From Defluviitaleaceae bacterium (GTDB taxonomy: Bacteria; Bacillota; Clostridia; Lachnospirales; WRBF01): DNA of 41,621 bases. The stretch spans positions 1 through 41,621 of the forward strand of contig WRBF01000012.1 in the NCBI GenBank assembly GCA_009784685.1, in the 5' to 3' direction. The notes under the pieces are model-generated. The model saw nothing but the letters and a program-made list of their open reading frames with translations. It did no database searches and was not told the origin of the DNA. Below are positions 15,398 through 23,995 of the stretch, piece after piece; the first letter of the stretch is position 1; the number at the start of each line of letters is the position of its first letter. The translations under genes and the position numbers were made by a program.

Positions 15398-16597
15398 ATG
15401 GAAAGAACGATTCTTCATTGCGATTTAAATTCTTTTTACGCATCAGTAGAATGTGTAAAAAATCCTGCGCTTAAAGATGTTCCAATGGCTGTTGCCGGCG
15501 ATCCGAAAAGTCGTCACGGAATTATCCTTGCTAAAAATGAGCTTGCAAAAGGTTTCGGAGTTAAAACTGCTGAAACTATTTGGCAAGCCAGAAAGAAATG
15601 CCCTGATCTTGTTCTTGTACCCCCTTGCCATAAAGATTACTCGTATTACTCCCGTCTTGCAGGTCAGATTTACGAAGAATTTACAGATCTTGTAGAGCCA
15701 TTTGGTATTGATGAAAGTTGGCTTGATGTTACAGGGGTGCAAAATCTTTTTGGAAGCGGCGAAGAAATTGCAAACAAGATACGTCAAGCTTTAAGCTCAC
15801 GCCTTGGACTCACTGCTTCTGTTGGCGTTTCTTTTAACAAAATATTTGCAAAGCTTGGAAGCGACTATAAAAAACCTGATGCAACAACAATTATAACCCT
15901 TGAAAACTATCATAAAATCGTCCACCCGCTGCCTGTTACAGATCTTTTATATGTTGGCAGTGCGGCAAATGAAGCTCTTTCAAAAATGCACATAAAGACA
16001 ATCGGAGAACTTGCAAGAAGCAACAAATCCATTATAATTAAACAATTGGGTAAAATAGGTGAAGTTATCCACGACTATGCAAACGGTCTTGATGACAGCC
16101 CTGTTAAATCAGCATATGAGCAAGACAAACTTAAATCTATCGGGAATGGAATGACATTTCGTAGAAATTTGGCGAGCTATGATGATATTTTAACAGGTGT
16201 TGCTGCTTTATCGGACGAAGTATGCGGCAGAATGCGGAAACATGGCGTTAAATGCGGAACAATATCAGTCGCAATTAAAGACCCGGATTTTAAAACGGTT
16301 TCAAAACAAAAGACTCTTGAATCCTCTACTAACTTAACAAAAGAGGTTATACAGGTTTCAATGGATCTTGTTAAACTAATATGGAACAAAAAAGCCCCAA
16401 TCCGCTCTATTACAATAACCGGCAGCCATATAGTTGATGCTCATACAGCAACCGAACAGCTATCTCTTTTTGAAGAATCTAAGCCTATTAACAAGGATAA
16501 ACAAGAACGGCTTGAAAACACCGTACACAAGATAAGAGAGAAATATGGAAAAAGCTCTATAGAGCTCGGATCTATAATAAATAATGACATCATTTGA
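15398..16597 (+). CDS. dinB: DNA polymerase IV (Y family)
   Basis: Translesion DNA polymerase, 399 aa. Catalytic carboxylates are Asp9 (HCDLNSFYASVE) and Asp105-Glu106 (FGIDESWLDVTG). Also present are the fingers segment GFGVKTAETIWQARKKCP, SVGVSFNKIFAKLGSDYKKP, helix-hairpin-helix-like residues and a little-finger domain. The C-terminal QLSLF (354-358) is a beta-clamp binding motif. The ATG at 15398 gives the usual N-terminus (MERTILHCDL); GTG at 15392 is an alternative. The gene begins just after the tauE-like stop (10 bp), with no strong ribosome binding site of its own, so translation may be coupled. Confidence 0.95.
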   Translation: MERTILHCDLNSFYASVECVKNPALKDVPMAVAGDPKSRHGIILAKNELAKGFGVKTAETIWQARKKCPDLVLVPPCHKDYSYYSRLAGQIYEEFTDLVEPFGIDESWLDVTGVQNLFGSGEEIANKIRQALSSRLGLTASVGVSFNKIFAKLGSDYKKPDATTIITLENYHKIVHPLPVTDLLYVGSAANEALSKMHIKTIGELARSNKSIIIKQLGKIGEVIHDYANGLDDSPVKSAYEQDKLKSIGNGMTFRRNLASYDDILTGVAALSDEVCGRMRKHGVKCGTISVAIKDPDFKTVSKQKTLESSTNLTKEVIQVSMDLVKLIWNKKAPIRSITITGSHIVDAHTATEQLSLFEESKPINKDKQERLENTVHKIREKYGKSSIELGSIINNDII

Positions 16598-16631
16598 TAA
16601 CCCATAACAGGGATATAAGGAGGACAAGCCT

Positions 16632-19600
16632 ATGAATTTAAAATCTTTATTTACCGCAAAGGGCATGTTTAAAGGCATCGACGCATCAAAACAAAATCAG
16701 GATATGATTTTAAACGGAAATATTTTTATCCGACCAAATTGCACCGGGGTGGAAAAAGAAATTGCAGTTAATTTATGTGCACGTATAGGCATTGAAGTCT
16801 TGGGATTTGACTTGCCTATTGTGAAAATTTATAGCAATGAAAACCAACTGACTTACCCTGTTAACATTTTTATAAACTGTGGACCTTTTTTCAAATCCGA
16901 GCCAGGAGCGGAGATATTGGTCGATTCAACAAAAGGAAAAACATATATAACGCTATGCGGTATAGATATTGAAGCATTAACTCGAAAGGGTAAAGAGCTT
17001 TATGGACTTGCAGAAGCAAAATCACAGCCTTCAAAAAATAATATTCCAAATCCAGAAATTATAAAATCTAAAGATTTATCAGATATTATGTCTATCAAAG
17101 GTATGTTTGATGATAATGATTACGACTTTCAAGCTGATGATTTTACGGGCAAGATCATTATAGAAGATGATTGCTCAGACGAAAATTTGATTAACTATGC
17201 GCATATTGCGGCGAAAATAGCTTCTCAAACTATCTCAATCGCTTTGCCTATTGCCGTTTTGGCGAGCAAAGCAAGAGGCTTAAACAGCCCAACCGTTGAA
17301 TTGAGTAAAGATGGATCTATTGATCTAACTAAAGGCAACTTAAAAATTGACAATGAAGCCGTCAATTATTTCACTAAAACATTCCCTTATTTTGATAAAA
17401 AGCAGACATTTCATATTGCTGATGCTACTTCATGGATTTCGAATCAAGTTAAAAAATCCTTAGAACATGATGAATTTACCGCTTTTGAAATAATCGAAAA
17501 TGAATTTTATTCTGAGACGAACGAGCTTATAAATTGGGTTGAAAGCGAAGTTTTACCAAGTATAAAACCAGGGGATAATATAAACATTACAGCAGCAGTT
17601 AGTGAGCCTTTTGACATGCGCAAAGAACTTGTTCAAAAAATTCAAAAAATGCTTAAAACATCAGCCGCAAAAACTATCGAAGTGAAAATCATAAGCGCAT
17701 TTAAACAAGGTCAAAGCTTTATTTTAGAATCAGTAGTGCCGGAAATTATGATGTTTAAGGATGAAATAGCTGAGTTTGTTATTGGCTTTAAGCCGTTTCA
17801 AAAGAGTAAAGATGAACCTTGGGATACGGTATCCGGCGCAGCACCTAATTATGGTGATTACGAAAAAGATAAATGGTTCGAACTTCCAATCAGATGGCTT
17901 CAAGAGCTTTATCCTGTCGATGATATGATAGCAGAAAAACTTGGCATTTCAAGGGATTTAGTCAAGTTTGAAAAGCTTAATTTTGAATCCGAACATACTT
18001 ATGAAATTTTGATAAAAGATAAATCTGGAAATGTTCTATTCAGTATATCATACAACATTGATGCAGTGGAAAAACACTATTTAAAAGACTTTCCGGATTT
18101 AGGTTTTGTTCACATATCACAGGGGTTTGCACAATGCGAAAGAAATGGAAAAGTTATTTCCCGTAAAATAATCAAGGGAGACCGTGAAGCATTTTGGGAA
18201 AAATATCAAGAATCCTTGTCAAAATGCCAAAAATATATTATAGATCAAGGAAAAGCTACTGCGGATAATCAACCATTTTTCAAGCGGCTTGAGGTAGAGG
18301 TTTTCGCCAGTGAACCTAACGAAGTTTTGAACATTAGACAAGACCTAATCTCCTCTTTAGACGCTCTTCATGAAGATATTTATTTTGCAGGGCTTGATTA
18401 TTTCAGACAGTTTGGTAAAAAAGAGACTTCCGAACCATTTATGGAACCCGGTTTAATTTTGCCGCTTATACATGAGAGAAAGGGCAAGGGAATCTCTTAT
18501 CGAATTTCATATATTGATAAACCTGTCACAAAATATTGCTTTAAGTTCAACCTTCAAAAAATCGAATTAAACGGTGAAACACCCATTGCGCTTCATTATA
18601 ATATAACCGAATTGGACATACCGCTTATCGAAATTAAAGCAGCTCTCGAAAAAAATGTAAATACCATTGACTTTCCGTTCAGCGGCACGTTATATTTTAA
18701 GTCGGGAAATGAATCAATAAGTGTACAGGTTTCGCATACGCAAGCTCAAATAGAGGAAATCGATATAAAAAAAGCATTAGCAAACATAGAGAACCACATT
18801 ATCAGCTATGAAGAATATATACAATATGTCAAGCAACTTAGAGATCACCCTCTTGTAAACATAGTAAAAGTCGCTACTTCGCTTGAACAGAGGGAACTTT
18901 ATGCTTTTGAGTTTACAAGTGATATCCCGGCGGATGTTGTAAGTCAAGCTAAAAGAGTTACATCTAGACCAACATTTTTCATAAGCAGCAGACATCATGC
19001 TAATGAAATTTCAAGCACGAATTCTGCGTTTCGCTTTATCTTCAATATGTTAACAGATGATAAATTCAGAGAGGAATGCCTTAAAAACTTTAATCTTGTA
19101 ATTTTACCGCTTGAAAATACGGATGGTGCTGTTTTAGGCTACGAACTGCAAAAAGAACACCCTACTTGGATATTCCACCCTGCACGTTTTAATTCTGTTG
19201 GTCGTGATTTTTATACAGATTACTTTACTGATAAAGAAAGTGAAGCACAAGGATTTACTAACGTATGGAGGAAATGGCTTCCTGATTTTGTAACGGATGA
19301 CCACGGAGTGCCAAGTCATGAATGGGCACAGCCGTTTTCGGGCTATGTGTCGCCATGGTTTAGGGGATTTTGGCTGCCAAGAAGCATGTTTTACTGCTAC
19401 TGCAGCTACGTTGAAGATCCGAAATATCCTCATATTAAGCCGCTTTATGAAGATATTGCAAAACATGTGTCAAAAACGATGGATAATCATGATGATATAG
19501 TTGAAGCAAGTTTGGAATGGAAAGACAGGCATACTAAATATGCATTTAATTTCATGCCAAACATGTACCCGCAAGACTATATCGGTAATTGGATAATCTA

Positions 19601-19865
19601 TTTATCATCAAGGCAGCAGAGCCTATCTGCGCCCTACCCTCACCTACGCTATCCATGGATTACAACATTCTGTTGGATTACGGAAGTTGCAGACGAAACA
19701 GCTCAATCAAATTATCTGGAACTTTGTTCAAACACTCATTATGCGGCTAATATGGCAATTGTTGATTATTTATCACAATATCAATATGATGTTGTTACAG
19801 AAGTATCTGACGAAGCTTGTGTTGTTAGAATATGCAAAAGAAGAATTCGGGATAGGTTCAATTAG
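16632..19865 (+). CDS. very large M14-family metallocarboxypeptidase-like protein
   Basis: A 1077-aa protein with no signal peptide or membrane segment, probably cytoplasmic. The catalytic domain is near the C-terminus: His789-Ala-Asn-Glu792 in SSRHHANEISS is the M14 zinc motif HxxE, and His891 or His896 in DDHGVPSHEWAQPFSGY is a likely third ligand. The N-terminal 300 residues look duplicated: LFTAKGMFKGID (near 6) and IMSIKGMFDDND (near 152) begin two similar segments that continue with NGNIFI/TGKIII and a hydrophobic IGIEVLGFDLPIV / ASQTISIALPIAV part. The middle (about 400-750) is not recognised. The start has AAGGAGG. It sits between dinB and trmK in a long co-directional run. The substrate is unknown. 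Confidence 0.75.
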   Translation: MNLKSLFTAKGMFKGIDASKQNQDMILNGNIFIRPNCTGVEKEIAVNLCARIGIEVLGFDLPIVKIYSNENQLTYPVNIFINCGPFFKSEPGAEILVDSTKGKTYITLCGIDIEALTRKGKELYGLAEAKSQPSKNNIPNPEIIKSKDLSDIMSIKGMFDDNDYDFQADDFTGKIIIEDDCSDENLINYAHIAAKIASQTISIALPIAVLASKARGLNSPTVELSKDGSIDLTKGNLKIDNEAVNYFTKTFPYFDKKQTFHIADATSWISNQVKKSLEHDEFTAFEIIENEFYSETNELINWVESEVLPSIKPGDNINITAAVSEPFDMRKELVQKIQKMLKTSAAKTIEVKIISAFKQGQSFILESVVPEIMMFKDEIAEFVIGFKPFQKSKDEPWDTVSGAAPNYGDYEKDKWFELPIRWLQELYPVDDMIAEKLGISRDLVKFEKLNFESEHTYEILIKDKSGNVLFSISYNIDAVEKHYLKDFPDLGFVHISQGFAQCERNGKVISRKIIKGDREAFWEKYQESLSKCQKYIIDQGKATADNQPFFKRLEVEVFASEPNEVLNIRQDLISSLDALHEDIYFAGLDYFRQFGKKETSEPFMEPGLILPLIHERKGKGISYRISYIDKPVTKYCFKFNLQKIELNGETPIALHYNITELDIPLIEIKAALEKNVNTIDFPFSGTLYFKSGNESISVQVSHTQAQIEEIDIKKALANIENHIISYEEYIQYVKQLRDHPLVNIVKVATSLEQRELYAFEFTSDIPADVVSQAKRVTSRPTFFISSRHHANEISSTNSAFRFIFNMLTDDKFREECLKNFNLVILPLENTDGAVLGYELQKEHPTWIFHPARFNSVGRDFYTDYFTDKESEAQGFTNVWRKWLPDFVTDDHGVPSHEWAQPFSGYVSPWFRGFWLPRSMFYCYCSYVEDPKYPHIKPLYEDIAKHVSKTMDNHDDIVEASLEWKDRHTKYAFNFMPNMYPQDYIGNWIIYLSSRQQSLSAPYPHLRYPWITTFCWITEVADETAQSNYLELCSNTHYAANMAIVDYLSQYQYDVVTEVSDEACVVRICKRRIRDRFN

Positions 19866-19876
19866 GGGGAAGTATC

Positions 19877-20605
19877 ATAAAAATTGTATTAACAAAAAGA
19901 TTGGCGGCAATCGCCGCAGAAATACAGTATCGGTCAATTATAGATATAGGCACTGACCACGCATATATACCTATTTATACCTGCCAAAATGGTTTAACAG
20001 ACAGAGCAATCGCTTGTGATATAAACCCCGGTCCTCTTGAAATTGCCAAGAAAAACATTAACAATTTCGGTCTTAACAAAATGATAGAAACACGCCTTTG
20101 TTCCGGCTTTGATGCTGTTAAGCCGGGCGAGGCGGAATGCGCCGTTATAGCCGGAATGGGCGGAGGGCTAATAATAGATATTATAAAGAACGCTCACAAT
20201 GTAGTACAAGCCCTTAACAGCTTGATATTACAGCCACAGCTTGACATTCCGTCAGTAAGGCGATATATTCATTTAGTAGGATATAGAATAACCAAGGAAT
20301 GCCTTGTAGAAGATGCCTCAAAATTCTATAATGTCATAGTTTGCGAAAAGGGAGAGGATGCATCATATACTGAGGCAGAATATATTATCGGTAAAAAGCT
20401 TATTGAATCGCACAGTGAAACTTTCGAAAAATATTTAAGAAAGCAGCTTGTGTCACTTGAAAAGATAAAGTCAAATATCAAAAACGCCGAAGGCGGTTTA
20501 GAAAACAGCGGAAAACAAAGGTTTCAAGAAATACAAAGCCTTATAAAAATGCACAATGAAATTTTAGATTCTACGATGGAGGTCGATTATGGCAGTAAAT
20601 ACTAA
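19877..20605 (+). CDS. trmK: tRNA (adenine22-N1)-methyltransferase TrmK
   Basis: SAM-dependent methyltransferase that makes m1A22 in tRNA. Family motifs are IIDIGTDHAYIPIY (SAM site), IACDINPGPLEIAKKNI, AGMGGGLIIDII and LILQPQLDIPSVRRYI. The C-terminal coiled-coil-like part is present. The first canonical start in frame is TTG at 19901, but it has no ribosome binding site and cuts off the conserved N-terminal helix (KRLAAIA). The AGGGGG at 19864-19869 is spaced 7 bases from an ATA codon at 19877, which would give MKIVLTKRLAAIA. A non-canonical start, or an ATG-to-ATA change, is therefore suggested. The gene overlaps the Nif3-like gene by 17 bases, the order known in Firmicutes. Confidence 0.85.
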   Translation: MKIVLTKRLAAIAAEIQYRSIIDIGTDHAYIPIYTCQNGLTDRAIACDINPGPLEIAKKNINNFGLNKMIETRLCSGFDAVKPGEAECAVIAGMGGGLIIDIIKNAHNVVQALNSLILQPQLDIPSVRRYIHLVGYRITKECLVEDASKFYNVIVCEKGEDASYTEAEYIIGKKLIESHSETFEKYLRKQLVSLEKIKSNIKNAEGGLENSGKQRFQEIQSLIKMHNEILDSTMEVDYGSKY

Positions 20606-21431
20606 GTGGGTTATGTCCGTTATGGAAAAATTTGCTCCTGAATGCCTTGCTTATGATAATGATAATGTTGGGCTTTTGGTTGGAGAGCAAGATGCGCCCA
20701 TCAGCAAAGTTTTAGTAGCTTTAGAACTTACAAATGATGTATTGGACGAAGCAATTGAGGTTAAAGCAAATTTGATAGTTGCTCACCATCCAATAATGCG
20801 TAATCCGATTAAAAGAGTGACAGATGAAACTCTTTTAGGGCAAAAAATAATTAAACTCATTAAAAACGAAATATCACTTTTCGTTGCACATACAAACCTT
20901 GACGCCGCTCCAGGCGGTGTTAATGACGCGCTATTTGAGATTTTAGGCCTTTCCAATCAAGAACCTCTTATGATCCTTCCACATGCAGGTAGATGTGAAC
21001 ATATTGCTTCAGATTCAAAGATTTCACCTTCAATGGGTAGAATTGGTGAATTGCTGGCCCCTATGAAAACAAGTGAATTAGCAGCGATTGTCAAAAAACG
21101 CCTTAATCTTAATACCGTTAACTATGTTGGTGATGCAAATAAAATCATAAGCAAAGTAGGAATCTGTACCGGGAGCGGGTCAAGTATTGATTTTATAGAA
21201 TCAGCCATTGAGAAAGGCTGCGATGTTCTAATTTCAGGTGATGTTACACATCATAATGCACAAACAGCTTTAGAGCTTGGAATTGTTTTGATCGATGGAA
21301 CTCATTATGCTACCGAGGCTATAATAACAGATGTTATAGCAGATAAAATCAAAGAAGCCGCTATATTTGAAAATATTTATATAGATATAGTTAAAAGCAC
21401 AAAGCAAAAATCGCCTTTACAGCAGGCATAA
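20589..21431 (+). CDS. Nif3-like dinuclear metal centre protein
   Basis: Member of the Nif3/YqfO family (also labelled GTP cyclohydrolase 1 type 2 homologue), 280 aa. Metal ligands are visible in AHHPIMRNPIKR, VAHTNLDAAPGGVNDAL and, near the C-terminus, DVTHHNAQTALELG with GTHYATE. The larger family form has an inserted PII-like domain of about 100 residues; this protein is close to the short form. GGAGG precedes the ATG inside the end of trmK, so the two genes are translationally linked. The precise function is unknown; in Firmicutes it usually follows trmK. Confidence 0.88.
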   Translation: MAVNTKWVMSVMEKFAPECLAYDNDNVGLLVGEQDAPISKVLVALELTNDVLDEAIEVKANLIVAHHPIMRNPIKRVTDETLLGQKIIKLIKNEISLFVAHTNLDAAPGGVNDALFEILGLSNQEPLMILPHAGRCEHIASDSKISPSMGRIGELLAPMKTSELAAIVKKRLNLNTVNYVGDANKIISKVGICTGSGSSIDFIESAIEKGCDVLISGDVTHHNAQTALELGIVLIDGTHYATEAIITDVIADKIKEAAIFENIYIDIVKSTKQKSPLQQA

Positions 21432-21460
21432 AATAACAAATTTGGGGAGGGCATATTACA

Positions 21461-23125
21461 ATGAGTGAATTAATAAAAATCAACGTAATGGGTGAAGAAG
21501 TTGAAATAATCAAGGGGACTACGCTATACAACTTGAGCGAAAGATACACGCACAAGCTTAAATACCCTATCGTACTTGCTACAGTCGATAACGGACTTAA
21601 AGAGCTCAGTACGCAAATTAAAGGACCTTGCAAAATAGAATTTTTTGATATAACAAACCCAAATGGGTTTAGAGTTTATCAACGCAGCCTGTTTTTTATA
21701 ATGTTTTGTGCCATAAAAGATGTTATTGGAAAAGATGTACGAATTGTGATAAACCGCTCTATTAATAAAAATTATTTTTGTGAGCTTTCTTCGACATCAG
21801 GTAATGAGAAGCTAACAGATGATGTAATATTAAAAATTGAAAGCCGAATGAAGGAAATAGTCAAGCAAGAACTGCCAATATCAAAAGTCACACTTTCTCT
21901 TGAAGATGGTATGGCTATTGCCCATGAAAATAACCTTCTTGATAAAATTGGCACAATAAAATTCAGACGCACAGGGTGGATTAATTTCTACGAACTTGGA
22001 AACCATTATAACTATTTTTATGGGACTATGGCAATCAACACAAAATATTTTACAAATTTTAAACTTCATCGTTTTGCAAGTGGGCTCATACTTCAAATGC
22101 CTGAAGCAAGTAATCCAAGTGAACTTACCGAGTTAGCACAGCTTGATAAAATGTCAAAAGTGTTTGATCAAGCACGGCAGTGGCGTGAAATACTTAACAC
22201 TCGAAATGTTTGCGAGCTTAACAACAACATATGTGACGGGAAATTTTCCGATATAGTAAGGCTGTCTGAAGCACTTCATGAAAAAAGGGTAGCCGAGCTT
22301 GCGGATATGATTACAAATAAGGGCGCAAGTATAGTTCTTATAGCAGGTCCTTCTTCATCAGGAAAAACAACTTTTGCAAACCGTTTGAGCATTCAGCTTA
22401 ATGTAAACGGTTTTAAAGCAAGGGTAATTTCTATGGATAATTATTTCAAACCGGCTAAAGAAGCAGAACTTGATGAATTCGGACGCCCTAACTTTGAAAC
22501 TATCAGTCACGTTGATGTCGAATTATTGAACAATGATTTGTCAAAAATTGTTAATGGTGAAGAAGTTCCCATTCCAACCTATAACTTTAAAGACGGCAGA
22601 GGCGAATATCACGGCGACAAAATCAAAATAGGCGACAAAGATATTTTAATTGTCGAAGGCATACATGGGCTTAACAGCTCAGTGGCGACTACTGTTCCAA
22701 CGGATAAAAAATTCAAGATATTTATTTCAGCACTTACTCAAATAAGTATTGATGATCACAACCGCATCCCTACTTCAGACACTAGATTAATACGTCGCAT
22801 GGTACGTGACTTCCAGTTTAGAAACTACAGTGCAACAGATACTCTTAACATATGGCCTTCTGTTGCAAGAGGCGAAGCTAAATATATCTTCCCGTTCCAA
22901 GAAGAAGCTGACGCTTACTTTAACTCGGCACTTGCTTATGAGCTATGTATCCTAAAACAGTTCGCAGAGCCTCTGTTATTTGGGATAACTTCTGATTCTC
23001 CACAATATACCGAAGCACGCAGGCTTGTTAAGTTTTTAGATAGCTTCCTCGGCTGCAGTTCAGAACACTTGCCAAGCAATTCGATTATCCGTGAGTTTAT
23101 CGGTGGGAGTTGTTTCAAAACATGA
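21461..23125 (+). CDS. Nucleoside kinase with TGS-like and ThrRS-like N-terminal domains
   Basis: Uridine kinase-like protein of 554 aa. It has a TGS-like domain at the N-terminus (residues 5-65: IKINVMGEEVEIIKGTTLYN), a region resembling the second domain of threonyl-tRNA synthetase (about 70-240, RTGWINFYELGNHYNYF), then a P-loop kinase domain with GPSSSGKT at 296-303, SMDNYFKP and EGIHGLN. This architecture is common in Clostridia and Thermotoga and is annotated as nucleoside kinase. GGGGAGG precedes the ATG. The stop overlaps the next gene's ATG by four bases (ATGA). The true substrate (uridine, cytidine or another nucleoside) is not evident. Confidence 0.9.
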   Translation: MSELIKINVMGEEVEIIKGTTLYNLSERYTHKLKYPIVLATVDNGLKELSTQIKGPCKIEFFDITNPNGFRVYQRSLFFIMFCAIKDVIGKDVRIVINRSINKNYFCELSSTSGNEKLTDDVILKIESRMKEIVKQELPISKVTLSLEDGMAIAHENNLLDKIGTIKFRRTGWINFYELGNHYNYFYGTMAINTKYFTNFKLHRFASGLILQMPEASNPSELTELAQLDKMSKVFDQARQWREILNTRNVCELNNNICDGKFSDIVRLSEALHEKRVAELADMITNKGASIVLIAGPSSSGKTTFANRLSIQLNVNGFKARVISMDNYFKPAKEAELDEFGRPNFETISHVDVELLNNDLSKIVNGEEVPIPTYNFKDGRGEYHGDKIKIGDKDILIVEGIHGLNSSVATTVPTDKKFKIFISALTQISIDDHNRIPTSDTRLIRRMVRDFQFRNYSATDTLNIWPSVARGEAKYIFPFQEEADAYFNSALAYELCILKQFAEPLLFGITSDSPQYTEARRLVKFLDSFLGCSSEHLPSNSIIREFIGGSCFKT

Positions 23126-23943
23126 TTAAATTAAAAAAAATTATAATAGGGCTTATATCGGTTAGTTTTGCGGTATTTTGTGCATCTTATTTCATAAGTA
23201 TGAGGCTTCTAGCTGTCCGTAAAGAAAATTTATCTATCAAAAAACATGAATTCTCAGGTAAAAGTATTAAAATATTGCATATTTCAGATGTTCATAGCAA
23301 AGATAAAGATAATAAACTTTTTATATGGGATAAAATAAAAAAGTTATCATTTGATATTGTTGTTATAACCGGAGACTTTATAGCAGATAAACATACTGAA
23401 ATTTTACCGCACCTTCCGTTTTTTCGAGAGCTGACTAAAAATACCCCTGTGTTTTATGTGTTTGGCAATCATGAAATTTGTGAAGAAGCGGAAGTTGGAG
23501 AGGCTTTTAAAAGTGCAGGTGTTATTGTACTTAAGGACGAAAATATTTATCTAAATATCTCAGGAGTTCGCTTAAACATTATAGGCATTAGCGATTATTA
23601 TTCTATAAAACAAAATGATCTTGAAAATATTTTTGATATTTTAAAAAATATCGACCCAAATGAATTTAATATAATGTTATCACATCAACCTCAAATATTT
23701 AAAAATATTTTGTCATATGATGTGGATTTAATACTTGCCGGGCACACGCATGGCGGACAGGTACGATTTCCTTTATTGCCTGCGTTATATGCACCTGGAC
23801 AAGGTGTTTTGCCTAAATATGGTGATGGATGGTATCATGAAAACGGAAGTAATTTATATATTTCAAAAGGTATAGGTTCAACTGTATTTCCGATTAGACT
23901 TTTTAACCGTCCAGAGATTACGATTGTGGAGGTAAAGTTTTAG
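23122..23943 (+). CDS. Membrane-anchored metallophosphoesterase
   Basis: Calcineurin-like phosphoesterase, 273 aa, of the YkuE/YaeI type. An N-terminal membrane anchor (about residues 7-26) is followed by metal motifs LHISDVHSK (Asp56, His58), VITGDFI, VFGNHEI, MLSHQPQIF and LAGHTHGGQVRFP. The C-terminus SKGIGSTVFPIRLFNRPEI is typical of the family, whose tested members act on phospholipid headgroups or phosphate esters. The ATG at 23122 overlaps the kinase stop; the G-rich GGTGGGAG lies 12 bases upstream, so a TTG at 23110 is an alternative. The substrate is not known. Confidence 0.87.
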   Translation: MIKLKKIIIGLISVSFAVFCASYFISMRLLAVRKENLSIKKHEFSGKSIKILHISDVHSKDKDNKLFIWDKIKKLSFDIVVITGDFIADKHTEILPHLPFFRELTKNTPVFYVFGNHEICEEAEVGEAFKSAGVIVLKDENIYLNISGVRLNIIGISDYYSIKQNDLENIFDILKNIDPNEFNIMLSHQPQIFKNILSYDVDLILAGHTHGGQVRFPLLPALYAPGQGVLPKYGDGWYHENGSNLYISKGIGSTVFPIRLFNRPEITIVEVKF

Positions 23944-23946
23944 AGC

Positions 23947-23972
23947 TGATTTTGAATTGACTTTCAAAATCA
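23947..23972 (+). promoter_or_regulatory. hairpin upstream of the chemoreceptor gene
   Basis: Perfect 10-bp stem TGATTTTGAA (23947-23956) with TTCAAAATCA (23963-23972) and a 6-base loop, directly after the phosphoesterase stop and about 6 bases before the AGGAGG of the chemoreceptor gene. It could be a weak terminator, processing site or translation control element. Confidence 0.45.
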
Positions 23973-23995
23973 ATTATTAGGAGGTTACATTAATT

